From Phytophthora hibernalis (lineage: Eukaryota > Oomycota > Peronosporomycetes > Peronosporales > Peronosporaceae): a DNA stretch of 64,000 nucleotides. Under the pieces are notes generated by a model. The model was not told where the DNA came from. It saw nothing but the letters and a program-made list of their open reading frames with translations, and ran no database searches. Below are positions 30,283 through 42,089 of the stretch, piece after piece; position 1 is the stretch's first letter, and each line of letters starts with the position of its first letter. A program made the translations under genes and the position numbers. The stretch covers positions 434,001 to 498,000 of the forward strand of contig JAAKBF010000221.1 of the NCBI GenBank assembly GCA_012656075.1, in the 5' to 3' direction.

Positions 30283-30505
30283 TTACTGCTTCGACAGGTA
30301 CGCGGCGACCTTGGGCTCCGCCTTGACGTTGTTCAGCAGCGCGGCGAGCTTGGCGAACGCGTCGACCGAGAAGTCAGGGAAGGACCAATTAAGCTTGTTG
30401 TCCACGAAGTCGAGGAACTGCAGGTCAGCGAACGAGAGCTTGTCGCCAAGGATGAACTTGCCGGCCACGAGCTTCTCGAGCGCGGCAAGGAGCTTGGGCA
30501 CGGTC
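30283..30505 (-). pseudogene. 3' fragment of GST truncated at the repeat breakpoint
   Basis: Reads VPKLLAALEKLVAGKFILGD through VAAYLSKQ, the last 74 codons of the GST at 18146-18747. The fragment stops at the arm edge (30505). Unlike the full copy it has no frame slip at the shared CTCCTTGCC and has Lys instead of Arg in GDKLSF. It has no start or catalytic domain, so it cannot encode a working enzyme. Confidence 0.85.
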
Positions 30506-30647
30506 GAACCGCCACATTGCTGCATTTCTGGGATTTCAAGTTGAAGTTACGCGTACAATAGGTGCTCGTCTAATTCCGTTTCTAAATGTGAACGGTGCTT
30601 CAATAAAGTACGAGTGACGTTGAACAGCTTTCATCAGACCAGCAGCC

Positions 30648-33600
30648 ATGGAGGAGCTGCGGAGGCTGCTGCTGGATGCCGAAGACGCTCAGCGCCAGAC
30701 GCTACATGCGATCGCTGCCGGTTCAGATCAAGTGGCACGACTGAAGGACCCTCTATTGCTGCTTCTGGACGTGTTGAGGCAGGCGAAGACGGCGGAGGCG
30801 CGACGCGAGACGCTCCAAGTGCTGCGCCGCTTGTTCGCGGCTTGCTCCACCCACTTCTACGACACCCAGGCATTTCTGGAGACGCCCACAAGCCCAGCCA
30901 AGAATCAACACGTCACCAAGAGAGGAAACGTCGTACTTAAGGCGTTGTTAGCCGCTCTCACGGCGCTGAGCAGCCGAGATGAAGTGGACGAAGAGACTGT
31001 ACAGACTCTCGTGGATATGGTGCGAGATCTGTGCCTGCAGTCCATGAACGCTACCGACGTGGTGGCACTATTTGACTTTCTGCGTCTCGGCCAGCCGCCT
31101 GCTCGTCGGTGGGTGCTGCAGATGCAGAAGGCGCTCGTGGAGATGGATACGCTGCCCCGTGCGATCTTCACGATGAGAGGGCCCCATGCGGGGTTGATTA
31201 TGCAGTCGGAGCACCAATTATTCACGAAACGAGGTTATAGTTGCAGCTTTGGGATCCATCTAGACGCTAGTGCAGCTGTTGTGTCGCTGTACAGCTTTCG
31301 GGGTCAAAATGGACAGGGAGTGTCTGCCCTGTTGGAAGGGGAAACGCTGGTTGTGAAGATGGTTACCGGACAGGGAGTTGTTCAGAAAATTGGAGTGCCC
31401 TTTGGGGGCTATATTGAAAAGATGGAGAGGGAATGGGTGCATTTGTGCATCGTGCACGCGAAAAGATGGTCTTCAAGGACAAACTGACGGTTTTTGTGGA
31501 CGGAAAAAGTGTGTTTAACGGAAATTTAGGGTACCCGGATCCGCTGATGATGGTGGGTGGGCACAACACTATTGGAGTTGAACCTCTTGTGGATGGTCTG
31601 CAAGGAAAATTGTGGAGCCCGACGCTTTTTGGAGTGACACTGTCCGAAGCAGAAGTCCAAAGATTGCATTGGCTAACGCATTGGAAAAATGATCTGAACT
31701 CGGTTGTAGCAGAAAACGCAGGACTCACAGATAAATCCAAGTTTGGTTTTTGTTATGACGCGCGCAGTTGCGACTTAACGAAGCGAATTTGCTACGATGT
31801 CAGCGGAAATGACTGCCATGGCTCGTTGGGGCCTGGAACAAGCGCTTATGTCACGCAGAGTTTCGTTCATGCGCTAGACTCAGTTGGTGGATGTGCTTGC
31901 TTTCTTTTGCTCCTACTGGATCAAATTCCAGAGATGGCGGACTTTCACCCAGCGCATGAGTTCGGGATGGGGGAAATCTCTGACCTTCTGGCGTTTGTTG
32001 GTGCAGGACTACGTCATAGCACGGTTTGTCGGTCACACTTTGCTCGATTGCACGGCGTGAAAGTGGTGGAATTTATCTTGCAGTCAATCTCTCCTAGCTA
32101 TTTATCAGTGCCTCTTTTGGATGGCGTGATTTCAATCTTAGAAGCCATGACAGACTTTTGGAAAGTGATGAAGATATTATGGAGTATATTTACCGTCTGC
32201 TTTTCTTCAACACGAGTTGGTTTCTCTCACCGTTTGACACACAGGTGAAACTACTGGGAGAAACTCTGCCAAAGTATCTGCAGATTCTTCAAAACGCAAG
32301 CTTACGTGAAAATGGTCGTTTATCTGACTCGGGGTCGCCGCCAAGTAGTATGGGAAAATTGGTGGTATCACGCGCCGCATCATTGTCTGAGTTTTCTCGA
32401 TCTTTGGACGCAAAGGACCAAGTAGATGTGAGCTTTTTTGTCAGTTGATCTCACAAGTGTACATGCTGGGGTCTTCAACAGATAAAGAGGCGATCACGAC
32501 TGGACAAATGGATACAAGTCAGCTGGAACAATTACGAGAGTTGATTATTTACAAACTGATTGATATCTTACTGTTCCCTCCTATTCAAGATCCTGCGATT
32601 GACCAGTGGAGACAACTGGTGGCCTACATATTTCGGCAGTGCGAAGCAACCTCAGCAAGACATTGCTATAACGATGACAATGCGGACGTGGTAGAAATTC
32701 TTCGGTACCTCACCCATAATTTAGGATCGACGGAGCCTCGCAAAATTGCAATCGCTCTACCAACGCGACAGTTGCTGCTGACTACGAATGTATTCAAACT
32801 CTCAAAGGGCACTGTACGATTGCTGTGGAGACCTATGTTGTCACCACACTACAATGTCCGTCTGGCTGCGCTTCGGCTGTTTGAGCTGTACACGTCTGAG
32901 AAAGTTTTGCTGCACAAAAGTGATATGCTTATGCTGTATTCGTCGTTTCAGTCACACACGCTCACTACTGATGTTGCGGATCTTCTGCTGGATATTGTCA
33001 TTGGGCGAAAACGCAATTCGCACAGTAGCTCGAAGTCTACTGTGGGATCTAATATCGCCGACATCCGCATCGGTAGTTTCGCGCGAATGACTTTTATTCC
33101 ATTGGTCTTATTGGGCCTGATTCATAACTCGAATTTCGATGTCCAAGCTCGTGTGCTCTCAGAGATTAGAGTTCAACTGGCCTCACCCACTATGGGAGAT
33201 AGTGTAAAAGAAGCTATTCGGTCATGGCCTTCCTGGATGAGTCGGTTACGATCCCTGACACTTGCAGCATCTGTGGCTGCAGCGGCAAACAACGATGCTG
33301 AAACTAGTTCGACCCGCGAACGCAGCTTAACGCAGACGGAAACGCTGAATGAGGCATGTGCCGTTCTTAGCGTTGACTCAACTCCAGCCTTTGCCAAGCT
33401 TGAAGCGATTCAAACAATTGCAGACTCTATGGATGTATCTGGCTGCGATTTTGCGTTGAGTCTTTGCAAAACAGAACCCAAAGTGAGGCTGTCACTGGCG
33501 CTATTATCGACTTGGTCATCAATTTCTTCCCTCAGCGTTGGTGCGAGCTAGTTCGTAAACTTGCGAACCAAATGATCGTGGATATTGTAGTATACTGCAT

Positions 33601-36600
33601 TCTTCACGTTAAGAACGGGTGGATGCATTTCTTGGAGTTTTATTTCTGCCACTGCCGAACGTCGTCCGATCTTTGCAGTCTGGCAGCGGTAATTTGCGAA
33701 CAAGTCCTGCGCCAAGCCAGCCAGAAACACTCGATACCGCAGACTGAGATCATTTGGGAGAATTTGAGTCAAGTCGCTGCAATTGTTTCCCAAAGTTTGC
33801 TGGTGGCCACCGAAATGGCCAAGGCTTTAAATGCAGGCGAAGTGATGCTCTCGCCGGGCCAGCAAAACATACTTATCCGCAAAGCTTTTGAGCTTTGGCA
33901 AGCTGTGCTCCCTCATTTGAACAGAGTCAACTTGGATGACCTTATGGCAAACCTGATTCAAAATACAGAGTACGGGCCAGGAGTAACACAAGAAGAAACG
34001 GCGATATTTACACACCTTGTGGCTTCGCAGTCACGGTCCAACTTCTGGGCCCTCCAGACGACGATTCAACATGTGATTTTTCTCAGGCCAGTACTACAAA
34101 CAATGTGGAGCTCATGCAAAAGTTCCGCAGTGTACTGGAACTTCTCAAACTGATTGCCTCCTTGCCAATACCGGTAGCAGCAGCATCACAACGACCTAGT
34201 GGATCTCTGTCACCGTTGTCAGGATCTGGGGTGATATCTCCGCCAGTGTCTGGGTCTGTATTACCCGATATGGCACTGTCGCTGCCATTATCTGGCATAA
34301 CTGACTCTTCGAAGTTTTTCACGGCGTCACATGAAGAGAGCTCAGTACCCGACAGGGAGCTAATCCACATGCTAGTTCTCGATACCTGTTTCATTCTTTT
34401 GGAATCTTCACTGGAAGGAAATGACATCGATACGGTCTGTTTGCTCGTCAAAATTATGGTGGCACTCGCCAACACAGCCCTACATTTGCGTAATCCCGAT
34501 GCGAAGCCGGAACTGACGAAAACACTGCAAATTATCTCGTCAACGGATCTTACGTTCTTCAGTGAGCTGTCTCAATTTCGTGAGCTCTTCATTCTTTGGA
34601 AGCTTCACCGCAAGAATCATAACTTGTGCTGTGACCCTACAGTTCTTATGGGTTATATTGACGTTCTAAATGCTGATTTTGTCCACCGTTGGATGTTCAT
34701 CATGAACCACCATACAATGGAATTCAATCCGTACCTTGCTCAGCAATACGCTAGTTCGCAGGCTGAAGTCCTCGACACTGAGCTTCAACAATGCGAGCTA
34801 TTATGGAAAGAAATTGCCGATGAAAATAAGGCTGCTGAAGTTGCCCATGCTAACGAACAAGAGATGGCAGAGGAGTCTCGGCTGATCGAATTGAAACATA
34901 GCACTGAGAAATTTGCCAGTAGTGTGCACAAACTACTGGCTCATTCAAGTCAAGAAGCTACACAGCCGTCGTTGTTTGGGTTAACTTCTTCTGGTCACGA
35001 CGATAACTCTGCGCTGAAAGAAAATAGAAAGAGCGGGTTCGATGGGGTTGTCCTTAAGATCGACTCTAGAGAGAACAACTTCCGTATGCGCCTTCGTCTG
35101 AAGCGAGTGGCAGAGGATTACCGTGCTCGAAATTTAAGTTGTGAGTACCCAGCATCATCCCTTGCGGACACGGAAAGCAAAGAGAGTGGCAGAAGAATTA
35201 GTCGGCGGTTCCGTGGTTCAATTGAAGGAGGCTTAGCTGATTTGGAGCACAGTTGGCGAAGCGATACTGGGTCGGATTATAGCGATTTTCTCGCAGACGC
35301 GCAAATGCGAGCGGCAATAATCCGATCACTATCCAACCCAGAAGAATATGAAAGCGCGTATGGTGGGGTCTCCGATGACGATGACTTAAATGCTGATGAG
35401 ATGAATTTCTACGATGCCCAGGAAGATGACGCTTTCTCTTTGGAGTCGCTATCCTCAGAGCAAAAGAGAAGGGTTCTATACAAGAAGACTCAGAAAAAGT
35501 TGCGGTATCCGGTCAAGTTGATCCTTCTTCGTCTTTTCAGCAATCCACTATTTCCACCCCAATTGGCATTCCTGGGGCAACAGAAGCAGCTGCGATTGTA
35601 TCCACACCTCCGTCCCCGTTGTCACCAGTGGCATCGCTGAAAGTTTCGCCACCTCTCAGCGCATTTTCATTGGGAACATCCGTTTTAACTGTGGTTGGTG
35701 GGGTAGCTGATTATTTTCAAAAATCAGTGAAAGACGCGAAGGACGCCGTTGAGTATAGTGTGGATTCTCTTTACACGACAAAAGATGCTGTATCGGAAGA
35801 AGCTCAAGCGTTGATTCAAGAGGTTTCAACGTACATGGACAATACGCAAGACGCCCACTCTACGCCTACTGACAGTATGACGCCGGACAGTATACCACTA
35901 GAGCTGACGTCATCGTCACTGAAGATGATAGAGTCCAAGCTTTCTTCTGATAATATGGAAGATGGGATCCCTGAACTGTTCCCGACGTCATTTGGTGCTC
36001 AGAATGGCAAACAAGGCCCTGAGAATACTGCGTCCAGGCCTGTCAATTATAGATCTAATATTGACTTGCAAGTCAGTGCTCAACTCGTGCGGCATTTGCA
36101 CGTTGTGGAGGGCAAGCTAATCCTGTCCAATTCATCTCTTCGATTTGTGGCTGAACGAGTTGTAGATGAACATGATACGGTGGTTGTAATGAAAATGCCT
36201 GGACTGCCGGTGGACCAAGCTTGGCGATTTCTCTTCAAGCGCCGTCGCTGGAGGATTGACGATATTATGAGTATTTATCGTCGGCGATATCTGCTGAAGC
36301 CAACAGCGCTGGAACTATTTATTCAATCTACGAGGAAAAACTACTTCTTTAATCTGCCGTCAAAAGACGTGGTACTATTCCACGAAGCGCTTATGGCGCA
36401 TAGACCATGTTTGCTGAAACGGGATCCAAGTGTCCGAAGACTGCGTCATCCAAGCAGTTTGTTCCGCAGCTCCCCATGAGCAATCGCTGGGTCCAAAACG
36501 AAATCTCCACTTTTGAGTACCTCATGTGGCTGAACACTGTTGCTGGTCGAACGTACAACGATCTCACACAATATCCTGTTTTTCCGTGGGTCATTTCGGA

Positions 36601-38663
36601 TTATGAGTCGGCAGCTCTGGACCTCAGTCGACAAGGAGTATATCGAGACCTGACAAAGCCAATGGGAGCTCTGGAACCGACGCGCCTGAAATTTTTGTGG
36701 ACCGGTACAATGCATTTGAAGATCCCGATATCCCCAAATTTATGTGAGTCTGCTTATTTTGTTGCCAATCGCTTGAATGGTTTTATGAGCCTACTAACTG
36801 GTTTTTGAATGTAGGTACGGAACTCACTACTCCAACATCGGTGCAGTGCTCTACTATCTCATCCGCTTGGAGCCATTTACGTCTTATGCGTTAAACATTC
36901 AAGGTGGCAAGTTTGATCACGCGGACCGCTTGTTCCACTCGGTCGCGGAAACGTGGCATAACTGCCTCACAGACTACACCGACTTGAAGGAATTGACTCC
37001 TGAATGGTTTTACTTGCCGGAGTTCCTTATCAACTGTAACGGACTGGAGCTGGGTACCAGACAAAACCGTGTGGATGTAGGTGATGTCGTTCTACCCCAT
37101 GGGCACGCTCGCCAGAGGACTTCGTGATGAAAAACCTTGTGGTACGTGCACGTAATATTTGTTTGACTGCACAACTTGTAGCTTTCTAATATTTCGATAA
37201 CATGGTAGGCTCTGGAGAGTGAATACGTATCGGCCAATATCCATCACTGGATCGATTTGGTCTTCGGCTGCAAGCAGCGTGGAACTGCTGCTGTTGAAGC
37301 CAACAATGTTTTCTTTTACCTAACATACGAGGGCATGGTTGATGTCGACTCTATCACTGATCCAGTCGTCAAGTCTTCGATGCAGTCTCAAATCGCGCAT
37401 TTTGGGCAAACACCCACCCAAGTACTTCGCGAGCCTCATCCTCAGCGACAATCCTTGGCAAGTACCGTGCTCACAAACAATGTCGGACCGCCAGCAAAAC
37501 GATCATCACTTTCGCCATCACCGGAGCCTCCACGTACGGTGTTGAGTCTTCCTCACGGGGCTCCTATTATGCTGGTAAGCCTAATCCCAGGAACATCGCT
37601 GCTCGTTTGCGTGGATAGTAATGGCATGCTATCTTCTCATCGATTTGGGCCAAGGTTGTCCAAACCGCAACACCACCAGTCATCTAGCAAGCCCAAAGGA
37701 ACGAGTTCTACACTGAGCACTGGCGGTGACCATTCTAGCGACTTTATCGAGCTTCAAGACCGCAAGAGCCGAAAGGTCCTCGGCGAGAAGCGTTCTCTGT
37801 CAGCCCAACAGAACATCTCCAACTTGATCGCGGTTCTCCATGGGGGCATGATAGTGTGCACAGTAGGTCACCACGACTTCTCTGCTCGGTTCCACTCAAC
37901 AACGGACGGCGCGTTGCTGTATCGCTTGCTTCAGCACCAATCCGTTGTAACCTGCGTGGATACCAGCAACCTTGGCACGATCCTGACACTTGGTTGTACC
38001 GATGGGACGATTTCCGTATGGAAGGTGGCGAGCATGAATTGGACGCTGCTGGACTCGTTGAAAATCTTCCGAGGGTCAAAGACAAGTTCCAGGCCTGTGC
38101 ACGCTAATGATTACTCTGCAGATCAAGTGCTACTAGGACACAACGCCCAAATCAACTGTGTGATTGCGTCTGACGAGCTCGGCGTCTGTGTCAGTGGTTC
38201 TGTGTCCAACGAATGTTTGCTGCACAACTTGGAAGACGGCTCGATTCTCCATTCTTTCGAGGTGCCAGGCCACCTTGAGCCAGGAGTGATTTCGCTTGCT
38301 TTGTCCAATGTGGGTCACGTGGTGCTGCAGTCGATGGGTACGGGAGCTCCAATGCTGTATTCGTTCCATTTGAACGGCACAATGCTGGCCAAACTCTCGT
38401 TGGGTGACCGACCGATGACGTCTCTGAGTATATGTGCACGCTACTCGAAAATTATTGTCAGTAATAGCGCACGAGCACTCGTCATGACGGCGCATACACT
38501 TGACGACCAACGCGTGCTACTCGAGCAAGACGCCTACGGTGATATTTCGTCTCAAGGGCTAGCTCCCGATGAAATGCACGTGGTGTTTGGTGTCGGCAGT
38601 GGGAAGATCGTGTGCCTTCCATTGCTGCCACCTTCGTTGCTGCCCCACCGCACGGAGATGTAG
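30648..38663 (+). CDS. BEACH-WD40 protein (neurobeachin/LvsA-like)
   Basis: Very large scaffold (about 2,600 residues once frame slips are ignored), ATG at 30648 (MEELRRLLLDAED). Order: helical N-terminus, concanavalin-like domain (about 31210-31640, GYSCSFGIHLDASAAVVSLY, VFNGNLGYPDPLMMVGGHNT), long armadillo-like region (to about 35100), acidic linker, PH-BEACH (about 36050-36440, LHVVEGKLILSNSSLRFV), BEACH (36480-37300, STFEYLMWLNTVAGRTYNDL, YPVFPWVISDY, HYSNIGAVLYYLIRLEPFTS, WIDLVFGCKQRG), and WD40 repeats (LGCTDGTISVWKVASMNW). Introns at 36744-36814 and 37142-37208. Relatives work in lysosome and membrane traffic. One-base slips occur at several points, notably in CCCC (36472), TTTTT (36692) and CCCC (37095), each restored to the family motif by one base. 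Confidence 0.9.
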
Positions 38664-38749
38664 CAAGTAGCAGGTATATCGCACATATATTTTGAAATCT
38701 ATCGGCCACATGCGCTCCGCTCATTCCTCCATCTCCACGTCCTGCTGTC

Positions 38750-39723
38750 CTACTGACTCGACACTTTCCCCTCGTCACTTCCGCTCTCCTCATCTAGTTC
38801 AGGTGGGCGGTTGGCGATAGAAGTTTTCAACTCGGCGACGGTCTCGTTCACGCTCTCAAGCTGGTCCTGCAGATAGAATTCATCCCTCGACTGCTTCTTG
38901 AACTTGCTGAGCATCATCTGGCACTTCTCGAAGAACTCTAGAGCGTTGGGTAAGTCGTCCATGGCGCGGTAGCATGTGCCGACTAGGAACCAAAGCTCGG
39001 CGTTCTCGTCGTCCTCCTGCATCACACCCTCCAACACGTCGCACGCCTGCTCGTACCTCTCCACCTCGATAAGCATCTTGCCCGTGGCCGTCCGGAACTC
39101 GAGCGAGGGCAAACTGTCCTCGTCGCAGTTCTCATTAAGACGTCGGTACGTCTCCTCCAGCAGTTCGTCGGCCGCCTCCTTGTTCTGCTGCACGAGATGC
39201 AAGTTGGCCAGCGCCTGCGTGGGTTCCGGCAGCCCCACATCGAACTTCATGGCTTCCTGGAAGTAGTTCTTGCAGCGACTCTCCGCCTGCTCGTGGTCGC
39301 ATAGGTCCGTCATGTAGAGCTCCCCAGCGAGCACAGGGCGTCGCAAATCAGCTTCTTGATGGTGAGCGCCGCGGGTGTGGAGGGGTCCGCATGCTGCTGC
39401 AGCTCTTGCTGCAGATGGGTGATGCCCTGCGTCGTGTAATGCTCCGCCTCCTCGCCCGCCACCAGCTGCGACAGGTAAAAGTACTTGGACGGGTTCTGCG
39501 CGGGCGCCAGCGTCACGCTCTGCTGGAAGGCCGACAGCGCACGCTCCGGGTTGTCCAGCTCCGTGCTGAGCTCGCCGATCGAGTCCAGCAAAGTCGCGTT
39601 GGTCGGCTCCTGCAGCAGCGCCTTCTCGAAGAACTGCACGGCCAGCTCCGGCTGACACTGGTCCACGAGCGCCTCCGCCTTGGCCACCAGCTCGGCCGCC
39701 GAGTACTGCGCGTTGCGAGCCAT
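38750..39723 (-). CDS. TPR protein resembling RPL4 assembly chaperone Acl4
   Basis: Start ATG at 39723 (MARNAQYSAAELVAKAEALV). TPR motifs run throughout: ELAVQFFEKALLQEPTNATL, ERALSAFQQSVTLAP, then the characteristic block ELYMTDLCDHEQAESRCKNY, followed by ATGKMLIEVERYEQACDVLE and LWFLVGTCYRAMDDLPNALE. The terminus is acidic (PPELDEESGSDEGKVSSQ). The CALxSLGELYMTDLC-type block matches Acl4-like proteins, which hold newly made ribosomal protein L4 before assembly; other TPR co-chaperones remain possible. One frame slip at the CCCC run 39322-39325. Converges on the BEACH gene with an 86-bp gap. Confidence 0.72.
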
Positions 39724-42089
39724 TGTGTCAAAAGGTGATGGCTTCAGTCTATGACGCATTCGGCACCAACAATTCAAGCTATCCGCAGTTTGGGTACACC
39801 AGAGGCTAATGTACCCAAACTGTGTGGGAGTGCTTGATTGCTCCGACCTGATAAAATTTATTGTCCTTTGCATTTATTTTGCCGTCAATTTTAGACCTCT
39901 AGAATAGACTTTGTGCAAATCAGTTTGGCCACGTGCAAAAGGCTGAGATGCACCCAACGATCTCGTTTTTGCACTCCCAGAACTGCATTTCTGCGTTTCC
40001 AGGCTGTAAACAAGACGGTTGTGCTTCAAATCGAGTTTTAGCGTTTAGCACCTGCGTTTTAAGCTTGCACTTCCGCTTCGGAGTACTTAGTAAAGTCGTA
40101 ATTGGGGCGAAGCCCCTTATAATCGTGTGACTGGATTTGTGTGTAGTACATTACTCTGTTTTACTGTTGGGGACCTCGGAAATGACGTAAATCGCTAATT
40201 TTTGCACAAATGAAGGTCTGCTAAGACACCTTACTAGGCCCTGATTGAGCGGAAAAAACTCCAATCCTTAATATATATTCGTAAAAACGGCGCGCGTAAG
40301 AAGTAGGCGTAAAATATCTGCGGCGGCGACCGTCGGGGCACTACGACTGAGGTGCTCGACCCACTGCTGCTCTAGAGAGGACGAGTTGCAGCAGCGTACG
40401 CCCGTAGGTTGTTGTGCGCCTGTTGTTCGGGAGGTATGTGCCAGCGGTATTTCCGAATGGGTTGCATGGCGAAATGTATATGCGTGTGGTGTTTTGTTAA
40501 TGTTCAGCATGCAATGCCACTTCACTACCCGACCTGTGGGTATTGTCGACGAAGCTCATGTGCTTCGCGCGCGTGTGATGAGCGCATAAATCATACGAGT
40601 ATGCTTCGATGAGTACTGCTAGTGCTGATGAACTAGAAGACAGTAAGCTACACGGCTTCGGGCGCAAGCTAGTGCAGCACGCTAACCTCACCCATTGAAT
40701 ACGACTAGACAGGACTGTGGAGGTGGAAATGATGCGGTCTGTTTTGTGGAGCATAGGCCCTAGCCGCTGCTGTCGGCAAGGATTGCAGGTAGTCGATTGA
40801 GTTAGAAGGTGGCCGTCGCTGCTTGAAGCATCGACCCACTACTAAGCGCGTTGTGCGTGCGGGTGCAGCGCAGTTGACGACTGCTTTCTGACACACGTCG
40901 CCTTCAATGGAGTGGCTTGCGGGACTATTAATAAGGTGCTGATGCTATATGTTGAAGGTATTGATGGATGCATGCAATGCGTACAGAGTTCCCGGCAAAG
41001 GGAAAAAGGTGGGACCAATAAATTCTTCCAGGTTAAACGATTTGCAAACTGATTTGTATCGCGGTTGAGCAAGTCTTTGTGACAAATGTACTAGTTCTGC
41101 AAGGTAAATAACTGATTACGTTTCTCCCTTTGCCGGGGAACTCTGTAGTTTTGTCCTACGTGTGAAGCGTCTGCATTAACGATGATGGGCAAGCATGGAG
41201 TACTGGTAATGTTATCATTGCAGCCAGTCGATCGCGTTAGAAGGCATTCGGCGCCACTTGGAGCATTGGTGCGCGGCTAAGGATGTTGCGCGTACAGGTG
41301 AAAAACAGTTGATGGGTGCTTTCTGGCATTTTCCGCCTTCTGTGGGGAGATTTGCAAGGTTAAGGTGCTGCTGCCGCATGTTGAAGATGGATGCATGCAT
41401 AATCTGCTGATGCGTGCATCGTCTTAATTGAAGATGATGGGCGGGCAAGACGTATAGCTGAGATGAGAAGAACGTTGGGGTGCTTTACAGACGCATGAAC
41501 GTAAATTGCGTTTGAAGAGCGGCCAAGGAACCATAAATTGTCAGAAATAAAGTATTTATTCGGTGAATGGAGTTTTGGACATCGTTACTGACGCTATGTA
41601 TTTTTGCTATCGATAGTTGTGGGCAGATGCAGTGTCTCCAGTAACGATGATTCGCCGGTTATTCGTGCAATGTTTGAACTGTGAGCTGGTTGGATGGGCG
41701 CATGCGTGCGCATGTCCGATTGCGGGTTCTAGCTACTTGTGATGATGGTAGATGCGGGAAGCCGTTAGAACAAATCGGTGGATACTAGGAGCATCGCGAA
41801 GATACTCAGTGAGTCGTACATGTTGGAAGAAGACAGAAGTGTTGCGCTTTTCCGTGCGCATTGCTATCTTTCTGGCGTTTAGCCGGAGCTTCAACTAGCA
41901 TTGCTAAGATGCGTCATACGTCCCACTTGTAGCAAGCGGGCGTCGAATGACATTTTCTCGCACCCCATGCTATTTTTGGGTGGATACACTCGCGAAAGGT
42001 GTTGGCGTTGAAAAGGAATTTTCTCCGGGACCAATTTGAAAAGAAATGCGAGGATGTTCATCACAGTTCAATTTCGCCTGGGTTTAGCA
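39724..42089. other. Gene-poor region with degraded tandem repeats
   Basis: Upstream of the TPR gene a 12-bp hairpin (CAGTTTGGGTAC 39786-39797 / 39811-39822) lies in its promoter. No gene recognised. About 40770-41000 and 41200-41430 are diverged direct repeats: both carry a (T/G)CGATxGxGTTAGAAGGxxxxCG motif and end in TTGAAGxTxxATGGATGCATGCA. A weaker third unit lies near 41750-41850. They precede the Helitron open frame and may belong to its 5' part. Confidence 0.45.
40770..41430. repeat. Diverged tandem repeat (about 430-bp period)
   Basis: Unit 1 starts GATTGCAGGTAGTCGATTGA and unit 2 ATTGCAGCCAGTCGATCGCG; both continue through TTAGAAGG and end near GATGGATGCATGCA. On the minus strand the two units read as related short peptides (PSNSIDYLQ versus PSNAIDWLQ), so they may derive from a once-coding transposon segment. 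Confidence 0.5.

Larger units (their letters stand above)
26224..30505. repeat. Right arm of 4.28-kb inverted repeat
   Basis: Reverse complement of 18526-22807. From left: initiator edge and 5' UTR of katG copy 2, katG (+), AT-rich element, GST relic, 3' GST fragment. It ends abruptly at 30505, 142 bp before the ATG of the BEACH gene. The downstream DNA (GAACCGCCACATTGCTGC) shows no match to the GST interior. Confidence 0.95.
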
